DNA of 64,000 nucleotides from Lachnospiraceae bacterium XBD2001 (GCA_900116395.1 FPAN01000005.1:1-64000); one strand, 5' to 3'; positions 1 to 8,058 are shown, counted from the first letter of the stretch. The notes: generated from the letters alone by a model not told the origin. Program-made: numbers and translations.

Positions 1-2
1 TC

Positions 3-203
3 TTAAAATACTACCTGTGTGAAGGAGCTTGGTCTCACGTGTGTTGCGACACAGAATACAAGCGCTTCTACGACATCAAATACAAAGAAGTCAACAGGAA
101 CCAGCACAAACGCGCACTCGCACTTACTGCCCGTAAATTTGCTAGATTGGTCTACAGTATGCTGAAGACTAATCAGCTATACAAAGCTCCTGTTTCAAAG
201 TAG
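3..203 (+). CDS. IS110-family transposase, C-terminal end only (cut by window start)
   Basis: An open frame enters from the left edge and stops at TAG 201-203, giving 66 residues. The stretch has the cysteine, tyrosine and basic content and the ending (ALTARKFARLVYSMLKTNQL) typical of the C-terminus of IS110/IS1111 transposases (Transposase_20 domain), whose DEDD catalytic part would lie upstream, outside the window. These enzymes move the element through a bridge-RNA-guided recombination and lack classical terminal inverted repeats. Whether the element is complete cannot be judged here. The family call rests on the C-terminal motif only. Confidence 0.7.
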   Translation, partial: LKYYLCEGAWSHVCCDTEYKRFYDIKYKEVNRNQHKRALALTARKFARLVYSMLKTNQLYKAPVSK

Positions 204-343
204 TAAATACTACTTTAGGAGTTAACGCCCTGTTTTTTTGAAACAGTACGGCAGGGCTTAGGCGGTCGTTCTTTCTTTTTTGAAAAATAACCAAAAAGAA
301 AGGGACTTTTCAAGATTTTTCATCTTGACATATCACCGCTAGA
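204..343. other. Intergenic stretch after the transposase; possible IS right end
   Basis: No gene seen. It holds GCCCTG...CAGGGC (about 227-258) and CTTTCTTTTT...AAAAAGAAAG (about 271-302), two imperfect hairpins. For an IS110-type element the 3' non-coding end would lie here, so the element boundary is probably within this stretch, but no target duplication can be identified from one side. Confidence 0.3.
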
Positions 344-1072
344 CTATAAATGACTCATGGCATCTAAGAATGCCACCGCAAAGCTTCCCATACCCTGCAT
401 CTTCTCTGCCGCTTCCCGTCCGGCCGCATCAAAAAGACGCACCCCTTCGGTAAGGCCTTCCCAGGCATCCCCGGTCGCAGCCATGGAGGCTGCCAATAAT
501 GCCGATTCCATACATCCGCTTCCGGTCATGTGGGTGAAGACTTCTCCACCACCCGGCTTGTCCACAGTCTTACTTTTCCACACTAGATAGTCTCTTGGTC
601 CACTCATCATCACCGCAGCCCCGGTCCGGGTGGATAACTCTTGCAGCGCCTCTTCCGATACGTGGATACTTCCCGTCTCTACACCCAAGGATGCGCCCAC
701 GCCATTGCACAGATACCCAATCTCTCCCGCATTGCCACGGATACAGGTAATGCCGCCAATCTCCAATAGGCGTGATGCTAAGTCTCTTCGAAAAGCGCTC
801 ACACCGACTCCCACCGGATCCAACACCACCGGAATTCCACGTTCCTTGGCCCGTTGCAACGCCAGTTCCATAGCCTTCGCCTTCTCGGCGGAGGGCATCC
901 CCAGATTCAGAAGCAGTCCGTCTGCAATCTCCACCACCTCTTCCACTTCCTCCGGTGCTTCGGCACAGATGGCATACCCGCCGGCTGAGAGCACCAGATT
1001 CACACAGGATTCCCTGGTGACACCATTGGTGATCATATGAATACGTGGTCCCTGTTCTCTTATTCGGCTCAT
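344..1072 (-). CDS. thiM: Hydroxyethylthiazole kinase ThiM
   Basis: Phosphorylates 4-methyl-5-(2-hydroxyethyl)thiazole with ATP in cytoplasmic thiamine salvage. The 242-residue protein has the ribokinase-like ThiM marks: VLDPVGVGVSAFR (about residues 82-94), RGNAGEIGYL (about 112-121) and the anion-hole/catalytic TGSGCM (about 184-189; the family usually has TGTGC). It is somewhat short at the N-terminus compared with usual ThiM proteins of about 260 residues, but the core is intact. It is the first gene after a TPP riboswitch with an intrinsic terminator in its leader, so it should be shut off when thiamine pyrophosphate is plentiful. No thiE or thiD follows; the neighbour is IS sequence. 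Confidence 0.92.
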   Translation of the reverse strand: MSRIREQGPRIHMITNGVTRESCVNLVLSAGGYAICAEAPEEVEEVVEIADGLLLNLGMPSAEKAKAMELALQRAKERGIPVVLDPVGVGVSAFRRDLASRLLEIGGITCIRGNAGEIGYLCNGVGASLGVETGSIHVSEEALQELSTRTGAAVMMSGPRDYLVWKSKTVDKPGGGEVFTHMTGSGCMESALLAASMAATGDAWEGLTEGVRLFDAAGREAAEKMQGMGSFAVAFLDAMSHL

Positions 1073-1104
1073 AAAATCCCCCTATCCGATGTCACAAATA
1101 TAAA

Positions 1105-1126
1105 AGGACGCCCATTCGGACGTCCT
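1105..1126 (-). terminator. Riboswitch-controlled terminator in thiM leader
   Basis: Reading the minus strand, GGACGTCC-GAAT-GGGCGTCC forms an 8-bp stem followed by TTTTAT. It lies between the TPP aptamer and the thiM start, so it is the natural OFF-state terminator of the riboswitch. Confidence 0.8.
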
Positions 1127-1159
1127 GTAAGTTCAATCTTCTATGCATGTGCATAGTCT

Positions 1160-1256
1160 TGCGCTATGTTCCCTACGTTGGCATTATCCAAATCAGGTTG
1201 AGGGTCATGTAGTTCCGCTACATCTCTCAGCCGCCAACAGCAGCTCCCCTAGTTTG
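1160..1256 (-). promoter_or_regulatory. TPP riboswitch (THI element)
   Basis: On the minus strand the conserved TPP aptamer blocks appear in order: ACTAGGGGAGCTG, GGCTGAGA, GACCCTCAACCTGAT, TGGATAATGCCAACGTAGGG. All the core bases that contact the pyrimidine and pyrophosphate parts of TPP are in these blocks. It sits 5' of thiM with a terminator hairpin between, so it probably acts by premature termination. Confidence 0.97.
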
Positions 1257-1310
1257 TATTCTGTTTCCAAAAATATTATGTGCAAATCATGTTGGAAATG
1301 CAACACTTTT

Positions 1311-2189
1311 TTATTCGGATTTGCATCCACCGCAAGCCGCACAGGCACTTGGTGTGGTTGCACAACCACCCAAGGCGGTCTCCCGCAGCTCCGGAGGAAG
1401 ACGCTTGCCCACCTTGTACATGGCCTCCATCATCTCATCCAACGGAATGAGCTGTGAAATTCCTGCCAGGGCAATCTCCGCTGCCACAATAGCATTGGCA
1501 ACCCCAGCCGCATTCCGGCTCTGACAAGGGTACTCTACCAATCCGCCTACCGGGTCACAGACCAATCCCAACATGTTCTGTAATACCGTTGAGGCTGCCG
1601 CCACACACATCTTTGGCGTTCCGCCCATCAACTCTACCATCGCTGAAGCCGCCATAGCCGAAGCCACACCAACCTCCGCCTGGCAACCGCCTACTGCACC
1701 GGCCACCGTTGCGTTGCGCATGGCTAGATATCCGATAGCACCGGCATGGAAGAGGCCTTCCAATAACTGCCCATCGGACAACTCATAGACTTCCTGTAAT
1801 GCCAACAGGATTCCCGGCACAATTCCTGCAGAACCCGCTGTCGGAGCAGCCACAATCAAACCCATGGAAGCATTCACTTCCAACGTTGCCATGGCATAGG
1901 TCATAGCCCGACTAAGAAGCGGACCGCCAATTGCATTACCGGCATCGATTCTCGCCTGTAGCTTCTTGGCTTCGCCACCCAGCAATCCACTCATGGATTT
2001 CTTCGGTTCCGCAATCGGTCCCCGGGCTGCATTTTTCATGATTTCCAATGCCCTAAGCATTCGTGCATCTACTGCCTCGCCGTCACACTCGGCGCCTTCC
2101 ATCTCACGGTTGCGCATCAGGGCAGAAATCTTACAATCATATTTTTCACATTGCCGAAGCATCTCTTCGGCAGAATCAAATTCATACAT
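1311..2189 (-). CDS. sdaAA: L-serine dehydratase, iron-sulfur-dependent, alpha subunit
   Basis: Deaminates L-serine to pyruvate and ammonia using a [4Fe-4S] cluster, together with the beta subunit. The 292-residue protein shows the SDH alpha features: GPTAGSAGIVPG-like loop (about residues 117-127), CDPVGGLVEYPCQSRNA (about 209-225) and the C-terminal cysteine-rich ALGGCATTPSACAACGGC (about 271-288) that supplies cluster ligands. It follows sdaAB by 25 bases on the same strand, the usual split order in Firmicutes (beta then alpha). The start used (2189) has only a distant GGAG. Confidence 0.95.
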   Translation of the reverse strand: MYEFDSAEEMLRQCEKYDCKISALMRNREMEGAECDGEAVDARMLRALEIMKNAARGPIAEPKKSMSGLLGGEAKKLQARIDAGNAIGGPLLSRAMTYAMATLEVNASMGLIVAAPTAGSAGIVPGILLALQEVYELSDGQLLEGLFHAGAIGYLAMRNATVAGAVGGCQAEVGVASAMAASAMVELMGGTPKMCVAAASTVLQNMLGLVCDPVGGLVEYPCQSRNAAGVANAIVAAEIALAGISQLIPLDEMMEAMYKVGKRLPPELRETALGGCATTPSACAACGGCKSE

Positions 2190-2214
2190 ATACCAGACTA
2201 CTCCACTTCCTCGA

Positions 2215-2883
2215 TTACGGCTCTACCACCACGACTTCGCTGACGCAGGCGTTGGCGCGAATCTCTTCCGCCACTTCCGCCGGCAGCTTGCCGTCACTCT
2301 CTACAATGGTATAAGCCGTCTTGCCCTTGTCCTCACGGAACAGGCGCATGTAGGCGATATTGACACCTCTGTCACTTAAGCACTTGGTGATATGGCTGGC
2401 CACACCCGGTCGATCCTGGTGGGTTACAATCACCGCGCTGTATTCACCGGTGAAGTGAATCTTGACGGAATTCATACGGGTAATCTGCACCTTGCCGCCT
2501 CCGATGGATTCTCCCCGAACCATCATCTTGCGACCGCTAACGCCCACCATATGAATATCCACGGTATTGGGGTGCACATCCTTTTCTTCCTCATCGATGC
2601 AGAAGCGAAAATCTATGCCACGCTCCTTGGCAATCTCAAAAGACTCCCGAATCCGCTCGTCCTCTGTATTAAATCCCATGATACCACCCACAAGCGCCCG
2701 GTCTGTACCATGTCCTTGGTAGGTCTTAGCGAAGGATCCATAGAGAATGAACTCCACCGCCTGCACCGGCTCCGCAAGCATTTTCTGAGCCAGATAGGCA
2801 ATGGCTGCCGCACCGGCGGTATGGGAACTGCTAGGCCCAATCATATTCGGTCCTAATACTTCAAAAACACTGATAAATGCCAT
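2215..2883 (-). CDS. sdaAB: L-serine dehydratase, iron-sulfur-dependent, beta subunit
   Basis: The 222-residue partner of the alpha subunit. It opens with the SDH beta signature VLGPNMIGPSSSHTAGA (about residues 9-25) and carries a C-terminal ACT-like regulatory domain (about 148-222, starting near YSAVIVTHQDRPGVASHIT), a small-molecule-binding fold. The start has a good ribosome site (AGAGGAAG, 6 bases upstream). It begins the sdaAB-sdaAA operon; the gene upstream (folT) is divergent. Confidence 0.95.
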   Translation of the reverse strand: MAFISVFEVLGPNMIGPSSSHTAGAAAIAYLAQKMLAEPVQAVEFILYGSFAKTYQGHGTDRALVGGIMGFNTEDERIRESFEIAKERGIDFRFCIDEEEKDVHPNTVDIHMVGVSGRKMMVRGESIGGGKVQITRMNSVKIHFTGEYSAVIVTHQDRPGVASHITKCLSDRGVNIAYMRLFREDKGKTAYTIVESDGKLPAEVAEEIRANACVSEVVVVEP

Positions 2884-2949
2884 ATAACTTCCTCTTAAAG
2901 ATTAATCATCACCCCTAGTGTACCACGTCCGTGCATAAAAAAATATAGG

Positions 2950-2977
2950 TTGACACCAATGGAAACTGTGATATTAT
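2950..2977 (+). promoter_or_regulatory. Promoter for the THF riboswitch/folT transcript
   Basis: TTGACA (2950-2955) and TATTAT (2972-2977) with 16-base spacing, placed about 20 bases before the THF aptamer. Housekeeping sigma-A type. Confidence 0.7.
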
Positions 2978-2995
2978 GAAGGCGAACAAAAATCA

Positions 2996-3104
2996 TGCAG
3001 AGTAGATTACGAAGCGTCAAGTGCCGAGTGAACAGGGAGTTGTCATTCGGACGAAAAGAGATGAATATTCATCCTTGCGGTTTCGCAGTCGCATCCCGCT
3101 GCTA
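2996..3104 (+). promoter_or_regulatory. Tetrahydrofolate (THF) riboswitch
   Basis: The sequence follows the folT-type THF aptamer: closing stem GCAG (2997-3000) with CTGC (3099-3102), AGAGTAGATTACGAAGCGTC, AAGTGCCGAGTGAACAGGGA, GTTGTC then CATTCGGACGAA (pairing with GCCGAGTG) and the terminal GCATCCCGCTGC. It lies between a sigma-A promoter and folT. The match is by eye to the known aptamer, not by a covariance model. Confidence 0.9.
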
Positions 3105-3120
3105 CATATGGAGATTACAC

Positions 3121-3158
3121 AACCTCTCTATGTAGACCAAGGAGCTCATAAGGAGGTT
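3121..3158 (+). promoter_or_regulatory. Probable RBS-sequestering helix of the THF switch
   Basis: AACCTC (3121-3126) is an exact complement of GAGGTT (3153-3158), which contains the folT Shine-Dalgarno core (AGGAGG 3151-3156). Pairing would hide the ribosome site, fitting a translational expression platform; no T-tract terminator is seen between aptamer and start. Confidence 0.5.
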
Positions 3159-3164
3159 ATTTTT

Positions 3165-3689
3165 ATGGAAAAATTGAAACAGACACATGTACTAACCATC
3201 ACCGCAATGCTCATTGCCATTGCCACCGTTCTCGGCTTCTTTAAGGTACCTTTGAACCCATTGGTAGAGCTTCGATTTGCATTCCTTCCGATTGCATCTG
3301 CCGGAATGCTCTTCGGTCCAGGTGTAGGCGCCATCGTAGGTGCACTGGCAGATGTCCTTGGATACCTTGCCAAGCCAACCGGCCCATTCTTCCCGGGATT
3401 CACCATCTCCGGTGCGGTATCCGGCCTGTTGTACGGTCTCTGCCTCTACAAGAAGCCACTGACCGTTCCTCGCGTGATCTTCGCACAGTTCGTTCAGGTC
3501 ATTGTCATCAGCCTGATTTTGAACAACATCAACTTGAGCATTCTCTATGGTAACGGCTTCTTCGCAGTAATGGTTCCGCGTCTGCTGAAGACCTTTATCA
3601 TGTTCCCAATCAACACTGCACTGCTTTTTGTTATGTTAAAAGCCATGCAGCAGATTGCGAAGCAGTTCCTTCCACAGGAGCAGGCATAA
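3165..3689 (+). CDS. folT: Folate ECF transporter S component FolT
   Basis: Membrane substrate-binding subunit that captures folate and works with an ECF energizing module. The 174-residue protein has about six hydrophobic segments and the FolT-family pattern VELRFAFLPIASAGMLFGPG, VGALADVLGYLAKPTGPFFPGF and the late NNINLSILYG...VPRLLKTFIMFPINTALL. The ATG at 3165 is chosen because AAGGAGGTT ends 6 bases before it; longer in-frame starts would run into the riboswitch. Control by the THF riboswitch upstream confirms the folate role. The nearest ECF energizing genes lie at 4.1-6.6 kb on the other strand. Confidence 0.93.
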   Translation: MEKLKQTHVLTITAMLIAIATVLGFFKVPLNPLVELRFAFLPIASAGMLFGPGVGAIVGALADVLGYLAKPTGPFFPGFTISGAVSGLLYGLCLYKKPLTVPRVIFAQFVQVIVISLILNNINLSILYGNGFFAVMVPRLLKTFIMFPINTALLFVMLKAMQQIAKQFLPQEQA

Positions 3690-3707
3690 GTTCCTATAAG
3701 AATAAGA

Positions 3708-3742
3708 GCCAACCTTCCCATCACGGGGTGGTTGGCTTTTTT
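3708..3742 (+). terminator. folT terminator
   Basis: AGCCAACC (3708-3715) pairs with GGTTGGCT (3731-3738), followed by TTTTTT. Confidence 0.9.
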
Positions 3743-3751
3743 GCGCAATAA

Positions 3752-3809
3752 AATAGGACAATCGGTCTTACCTCGGGTGTGGGGTTGGGTAAGATACGTT
3801 GTCCTATTT
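3752..3809. repeat. Long nested inverted repeat of unknown role
   Basis: AAATAGGACAA (3752-3762) pairs perfectly with TTGTCCTATTT (3799-3809); inside it GTCTTACC pairs with GGGTAAGA(T). It comes just after the folT terminator and lacks a clear T-tract, so it is not needed as a second terminator. Seen structure only; function unknown. Confidence 0.6.
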
Positions 3810-3898
3810 CCTTTCGGAAGGATTAAGTGTAACTATTATATAGCACACCGATGGACACACTAAGGTCACACTTTTAAAATTTGTTTTTCCAACAAAAA

Positions 3899-3923
3899 AT
3901 CTCCTACGAAATGTAGGAGATTC
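3899..3923 (-). terminator. tRNA-Lys terminator
   Basis: On the minus strand AATCTCCTAC-ATTTC-GTAGGAGATT followed by a run of T, 14 bases after the tRNA. Confidence 0.85.
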
Positions 3924-3936
3924 TTCAAATAAAAAA

Positions 3937-4009
3937 TGCGCGATCAGGGTCTCGAACCCTGGACACCCTGATTAAGAGTCAGGTGCTCTACCAACTGAGC
4001 TAATCGCGC
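3937..4009 (-). tRNA. tRNA-Lys (anticodon CTT)
   Basis: The minus strand folds as a complete cloverleaf: acceptor GCGCGAT/ATCGCGC, D arm GCTC...GAGC, anticodon stem CCTGA/TCAGG around loop CTCTTAA (anticodon CTT), T arm CAGGG-TTCGAGA-CCCTG, discriminator A. CCA is not encoded. Confidence 0.97.
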
Positions 4010-4085
4010 ATGGTTGCTTCAGCAACTCTGCTATAATAAACCGAATCGGAGAAAAAAGCAACCCCTTTTTTGAAAAAAGTTTTAT

Positions 4086-4913
4086 TTATTGAAACGGATT
4101 GTAAAAACGTCCGCCGTTTACGTGATTTAACACCAAAGTTATCGCCAAAAGTCCCACGCAAATCACCATACACAGGTAGTCCCATACCCGGAACGGGCGC
4201 TCCATATACCAGGTACGCTTCTTGTTCTTACCGAAGCCACGCAGCTCCATAGCGTTGGAGATGACTTCAATGCGGCTCATGCTGGTAAGAATCAGCGGAA
4301 CCAAAATGGCGGAAGCAGCCTTCAGGCGATGTACCAGAGATTCCTTCTTGCTCATCTCTACGCCTCGGGCCTGGCTGGCCTTACTAATCTCGTAATACTG
4401 GTGCTGCACATCCGGAATGTAACGAAGAGCCAGTGCAACGGAGTAAGCGACAGAATAGCTGACACCGATACGATTTAAGCTGGCTGCGAACTCGCTAGGG
4501 TTCGTTGTGCAGACAAACAGCAGAATAATCGGAATGGTTGCCAAATACTTCAGCCAATAATTCAAATGGTAAAACAGCTGCTCCGCCGTCGGGGCGAAGT
4601 ATCCGTGATACGCCGTCAGATAAGTGGTGGTGCCGTAGATCTCTGTTCCGTGCAATGGGGAGAACAGATACACCAACACTGTGTTCAGTAGCAAGAAAAC
4701 CGCCGTAAATCCCAACATGAAGGAAACATCCTTGATGCGGATATGTCCGATTTTAAACAACACCATACTAAGAAGGGACAACACTGCCAGATAGCGGGTA
4801 TCGTAAGTACCCATGGCAGCGAAGCTCCACAGCATCAGACAGATCAGCTTCGTAGCTCCCGTCAGATTATGAATGGCGGACTTGCGTTCAATATAATTAA
4901 ACAGATTCGTCAT
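4086..4913 (-). CDS. ecfT: ECF transporter transmembrane component EcfT
   Basis: Membrane scaffold (275 residues) that couples the EcfA ATPases to S components. It has several hydrophobic helices and the two coupling-helix ARG-type signatures: SQARG (in ISKASQARGVEMSK) and the later NAMELRGFG near the C-terminus, both normal in EcfT. ATG 4913 is preferred (GAGAGGA about 11 bases upstream); it overlaps the end of the ATPase gene by 17 bases, suggesting translational coupling. Upstream in-frame starts would deepen the overlap without a ribosome site. Cargo depends on S components, either the one at 6.7 kb or stand-alone ones such as FolT. Confidence 0.92.
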   Translation of the reverse strand: MTNLFNYIERKSAIHNLTGATKLICLMLWSFAAMGTYDTRYLAVLSLLSMVLFKIGHIRIKDVSFMLGFTAVFLLLNTVLVYLFSPLHGTEIYGTTTYLTAYHGYFAPTAEQLFYHLNYWLKYLATIPIILLFVCTTNPSEFAASLNRIGVSYSVAYSVALALRYIPDVQHQYYEISKASQARGVEMSKKESLVHRLKAASAILVPLILTSMSRIEVISNAMELRGFGKNKKRTWYMERPFRVWDYLCMVICVGLLAITLVLNHVNGGRFYNPFQ

Positions 4914-6621
4914 GTCTTGCCGTATTCCTCTCGTAATCAATAAAACGTTGTACAAATGCCGTCGGATCCTTCAGATTGCATTTCATCGCCAGATGATAAA
5001 GGGAGGTCTCCTTCAGGCTGGCTTCTTCAATAATCTGTGGATTCGTCAGAATATGCGCCGGGGTGTCATCTGCAATGACACGTCCGTGGGAGAATACCAC
5101 CGCACGGGTTGCGTACTCTAACATCAGATGCATATCGTGGGTAATCATCACAATGGTAATTCCCTTGGCATGTAACTCTAACAGGAACTCCATAATGTCC
5201 GTGTAATGCTTGTAATCCTGTCCCGCCGTCGGCTCGTCTAGGATAATCATCTCCGGTCCTAAGACCAGGATGGAAGCAATGGTGACACGCTTCTTCTGGC
5301 CGAAGCTTAAAGCACTGATTGGCCACTTGCGCATACGCCACAAGCCGCATACCCGAAGCGCCTCTTCCACACGGCGATCAATCTCGTCCTGAGGGATTCC
5401 ACGGTTCTTCAGACCGAAGGCCACCTCATCGTAAATCATCACCTGGGAAATCATGGCGTTGGGGTTCTGCATTACATAACCCACATGCTCTGCACGTTCT
5501 TTGATACTATAAGTGGAAAAAACTTCGCCGCAAAAAGTAATACTACCCTTCGTCGGCTCTTCAAATCCGCACACCACTTTGGAAAAAGTGGACTTACCCG
5601 CACCGTTGGTTCCTACAATGGCAAGCATTTCGCCACGACGAACGTCTACGGAAATATCGTGCAAGACGGAAGTCATCATTTTCTCGTAACCGAATTCCAC
5701 GCCTGCTACCTGTAGCATATAATCTGCACTTGGCTGCTGCACAGCGGAAGGAACTTCCTTGAACCACTGATGTACCTTCTCTTTTTCCTCGTCAGTAAGA
5801 GCGAAGGTCTCTAGGTTGCTCGGATGCTTCTCCGGTGTAATCTCCACTCCGGCATAACGCAGAGCGGTTACATACAACGGTTCTCTCACGCCGCAACGCT
5901 CCAGATAGTCTCCGGAGAGCAACTTGTCGGAAGAGGTATCCACCACAATGCGGCCCTCGTTCATCAACACAACACGGTCCACCGGGCAATGCAACACGTC
6001 CTCGATACGATGCTCGATAATAATCACTGCCGCTCCGGTCTGCTTCTGCATCTCATCAATCAGCTCAATGGCCTGTTTGCCGGTGGCCGGATCCAAGTTC
6101 GCTAACGGCTCATCAAACAACAGCACATCCACATCATCCACCAATACGCCGGCTACGGATACGCGCTGCTTCTGGCCGCCGGACACTTCACTTGGAGCAT
6201 GGGATAAGAAATCGCCAATGTTGACCATCTTGGCAACCTGCTTCACCCGTTCCTTCATCTCCGGCTGCGGGATGCAGTCATTCTCTAACGCAAAAGCAAT
6301 GTCCTCCGCAACGGTCATTCCTACGAACTGGGCATCGCTGTCCTGCAACACCGTACCCACCGTATGGGAAATCTCAAATAAGCTGGCGTCCTTGGTCTCC
6401 TTGCCTGCAATGGTAACACTGCCGGTCATGGTTCCGTTGTAAGAAAACGGAATGAGGCCGTTCATGCAATGAACCATGGTGCTCTTACCGCATCCGGAAG
6501 GACCGGCAATCAGCACCTTCTCGCCCTTTTTCACGGCAAAATTAATGTCGTATAGGGTTGGGGATTGCTGTGCTTTGTATTGGAATCCAAAGTCACGAAA
6601 TTCAATAATATTGTCTGTCAT
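4897..6621 (-). CDS. ECF transporter ATP-binding protein, two fused ATPase domains (EcfA-EcfA')
   Basis: A 574-residue tandem ABC ATPase replacing separate EcfA1 and EcfA2. Domain 1 (about residues 1-250): Walker A GPSGCGKS, signature EVSGGQKQRV, Walker B VLLFDEPLANLD. Domain 2 (about 300-545): Walker A VGTNGAGKS, Walker B MIILDEPTAGQD and a variant signature LSFGQKKRV with Phe for the usual Gly, so the two sites may not be equal. It hydrolyses ATP to drive substrate release by the S component. Operon order is S component, this gene, ecfT. Fused ATPases are seen in YkoD-like ECF systems. Confidence 0.93.
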   Translation of the reverse strand: MTDNIIEFRDFGFQYKAQQSPTLYDINFAVKKGEKVLIAGPSGCGKSTMVHCMNGLIPFSYNGTMTGSVTIAGKETKDASLFEISHTVGTVLQDSDAQFVGMTVAEDIAFALENDCIPQPEMKERVKQVAKMVNIGDFLSHAPSEVSGGQKQRVSVAGVLVDDVDVLLFDEPLANLDPATGKQAIELIDEMQKQTGAAVIIIEHRIEDVLHCPVDRVVLMNEGRIVVDTSSDKLLSGDYLERCGVREPLYVTALRYAGVEITPEKHPSNLETFALTDEEKEKVHQWFKEVPSAVQQPSADYMLQVAGVEFGYEKMMTSVLHDISVDVRRGEMLAIVGTNGAGKSTFSKVVCGFEEPTKGSITFCGEVFSTYSIKERAEHVGYVMQNPNAMISQVMIYDEVAFGLKNRGIPQDEIDRRVEEALRVCGLWRMRKWPISALSFGQKKRVTIASILVLGPEMIILDEPTAGQDYKHYTDIMEFLLELHAKGITIVMITHDMHLMLEYATRAVVFSHGRVIADDTPAHILTNPQIIEEASLKETSLYHLAMKCNLKDPTAFVQRFIDYERNTARHDESV

Positions 6622-6690
6622 AAAAATCCTTAAAAAGGGGCGGAAGTAATCTCCCGCCCGTAAATCACATCATGTTATATCGATGAATAA

Positions 6691-7242
6691 TTAGTCTTCC
6701 TCGGTAAGGCTGCCTGCCTTCGGGATTGCCTTCGCATAAGCGATGCAAAGGATGGTTCCTACGATTGCAGTAGTAACAATGTTCAAAATAGCACTAACCA
6801 CACCCTGAAGGAATACCTTGTTGGCCGGCTCAGCGTACATCAAGATGTCCAATACCGGAGCAACTACAACCCATGCTACGATATGTCCTAAGATCTGTCC
6901 GCCGTTGAATACCAAGAGGCTCTTAGAAGAGAACTCGCCCTCGTCTAAGTTCAGCTTCATGGTAACCAAACCGGATACCAAGCCGAATACTGCAGAAGCG
7001 ATAACCCAGCTCCACCATACGCCCCAGCCATAGCTGAAGTCGATGAAGAAGTGTCCGATCAAGCCTGCAAGTACACCTGCTACCGGTCCAAACACTGCAG
7101 CGATGAAGGCAAGAATGCCGTACTGCAGGGAAATATTTGTATTTGGTACAGGACTTGGAATTGCAACGAATCTACCAAGTACGAAGAATAATGCTGCACC
7201 AATACCAATTGCTACGATTGTCTTAACTGAAAGTTTTTTCAT
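6691..7242 (-). CDS. ECF transporter S component, UPF0397 family
   Basis: A 183-residue membrane protein with about five hydrophobic segments. The start KKLSVKTIVAIGIGAALFFV, the VPNTNISLQYGILAFIAAVFGP block and GHFFIDFSYGWGVWWSWVIA are typical of UPF0397 proteins, which are ECF S components of uncertain substrate. It is first in the operon with the fused ATPase and EcfT, with AGGGAGG before the ATG, so it is this module's dedicated binding subunit. Substrate is not readable from sequence. Confidence 0.88.
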   Translation of the reverse strand: MKKLSVKTIVAIGIGAALFFVLGRFVAIPSPVPNTNISLQYGILAFIAAVFGPVAGVLAGLIGHFFIDFSYGWGVWWSWVIASAVFGLVSGLVTMKLNLDEGEFSSKSLLVFNGGQILGHIVAWVVVAPVLDILMYAEPANKVFLQGVVSAILNIVTTAIVGTILCIAYAKAIPKAGSLTEED

Positions 7243-7275
7243 GGTTTACCTCCCTAAAAGTTCATTATCGAGACC

Positions 7276-7303
7276 ATTTTACCACAACTGCGCATCATTA
7301 CAA
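7276..7303 (-). promoter_or_regulatory. Promoter of the ECF operon
   Basis: Minus strand TTGTAA (7298-7303) and TAAAAT (7276-7281) with 16-base spacing, about 35 bases before the S-component ATG. Confidence 0.5.
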
Positions 7304-7312
7304 TAAAAAACC

Positions 7313-7894
7313 TTATCTGCGATGGCCTGCCGGATGCACATTCCAGATGTATCCCAAGACAGCTCCCACAGCACCTCCCACGATGTGTGCCATGTTGGAA
7401 ATATTATCCGTTACGAAGAGTCCATCGATGATCTGCTGGCCGATAAAAATGATGGCAACCAGGATGAAGGTCAACGGGATCTCTCCATTACGGAATCCGG
7501 TAAAGGACGCCATAATGATAAAAGCAAATACCACGCCGCTGGCACCGCAAAGAGTTACATTCGGGAACAGGATGTAATTCACAAGGCCGGTGGCAAGAGC
7601 GGTTACACCGATGACAATCCATAAGGTCTTGGAGCCGTACTTCTCTTCCAACATCGGTCCTAGCAACAGTAAATATGTTGCATTTCCAACGAAGTGTGCC
7701 CATCCACTATGTCCGAAGACATGGGTAAAAAATCGCACGTAGGTCAGAAGATCCGTCAGCGAAGAATGATAGGTAACAAACAATAAGCTGTTGGATCGTC
7801 CGCCTGTAAGGCCATTCAAGATGACGGTCGCCGCACAGATTAACACGAAGGTTAATACCGTTGGCGCGTTATAGGTAATGCTGATTTTCTTCAT
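7313..7894 (-). CDS. Rhomboid family intramembrane serine protease
   Basis: A 193-residue six-helix membrane protein. Catalytic Ser lies in CGASGVVFAF (GxSG, near residue 117) and catalytic His in NMAHIVGGAVG (AHxxGG, near 169); HVFGHSGWAHFVGNATYLLLLGP is the usual HxxxHxxxN helix with the oxyanion Asn. It cleaves membrane proteins within or near a transmembrane segment. The second ATG (7894) is chosen because GAGGG is 8 bases from it but only 2 from the first ATG. It is co-directional with the ECF operon, and an ECF promoter lies between the two. Substrate unknown. Confidence 0.92.
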   Translation of the reverse strand: MKKISITYNAPTVLTFVLICAATVILNGLTGGRSNSLLFVTYHSSLTDLLTYVRFFTHVFGHSGWAHFVGNATYLLLLGPMLEEKYGSKTLWIVIGVTALATGLVNYILFPNVTLCGASGVVFAFIIMASFTGFRNGEIPLTFILVAIIFIGQQIIDGLFVTDNISNMAHIVGGAVGAVLGYIWNVHPAGHRR

Positions 7895-7971
7895 ATACAT
7901 ATCCCTCGTTTTTCTTAATTCATCTGTTCCATCATATACTTTTTGCCCTGTGGATTCAATTGTTCGCCGGA

Positions 7972-8002
7972 TTGTAAACTATGCTGCAAAATGGGTTGAC
8001 AT
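7972..8002 (+). promoter_or_regulatory. BirA-type biotin operator
   Basis: TTGTAAAC (7972-7979), 15-base spacer, GTTGACAT (7995-8002): inverted half-sites matching the Firmicutes BirA operator. It overlaps the -35 box of the bioB promoter, so BirA-biotinyl-AMP would block RNA polymerase. Confidence 0.75.
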
Positions 8003-8024
8003 ACATCCAAACCTCTTCTACACT
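7996..8024 (+). promoter_or_regulatory. bioB promoter
   Basis: TTGACA (7996-8001), 17 bases, TACACT (8019-8024). The predicted transcript start near 8031 excludes the upstream in-frame ATGs at 7981 and 8029-8031 and supports ATG 8059. Confidence 0.75.
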
Positions 8025-8058
8025 TGCTATGGATGAACGATTGAAAAGGGGAATTGAC

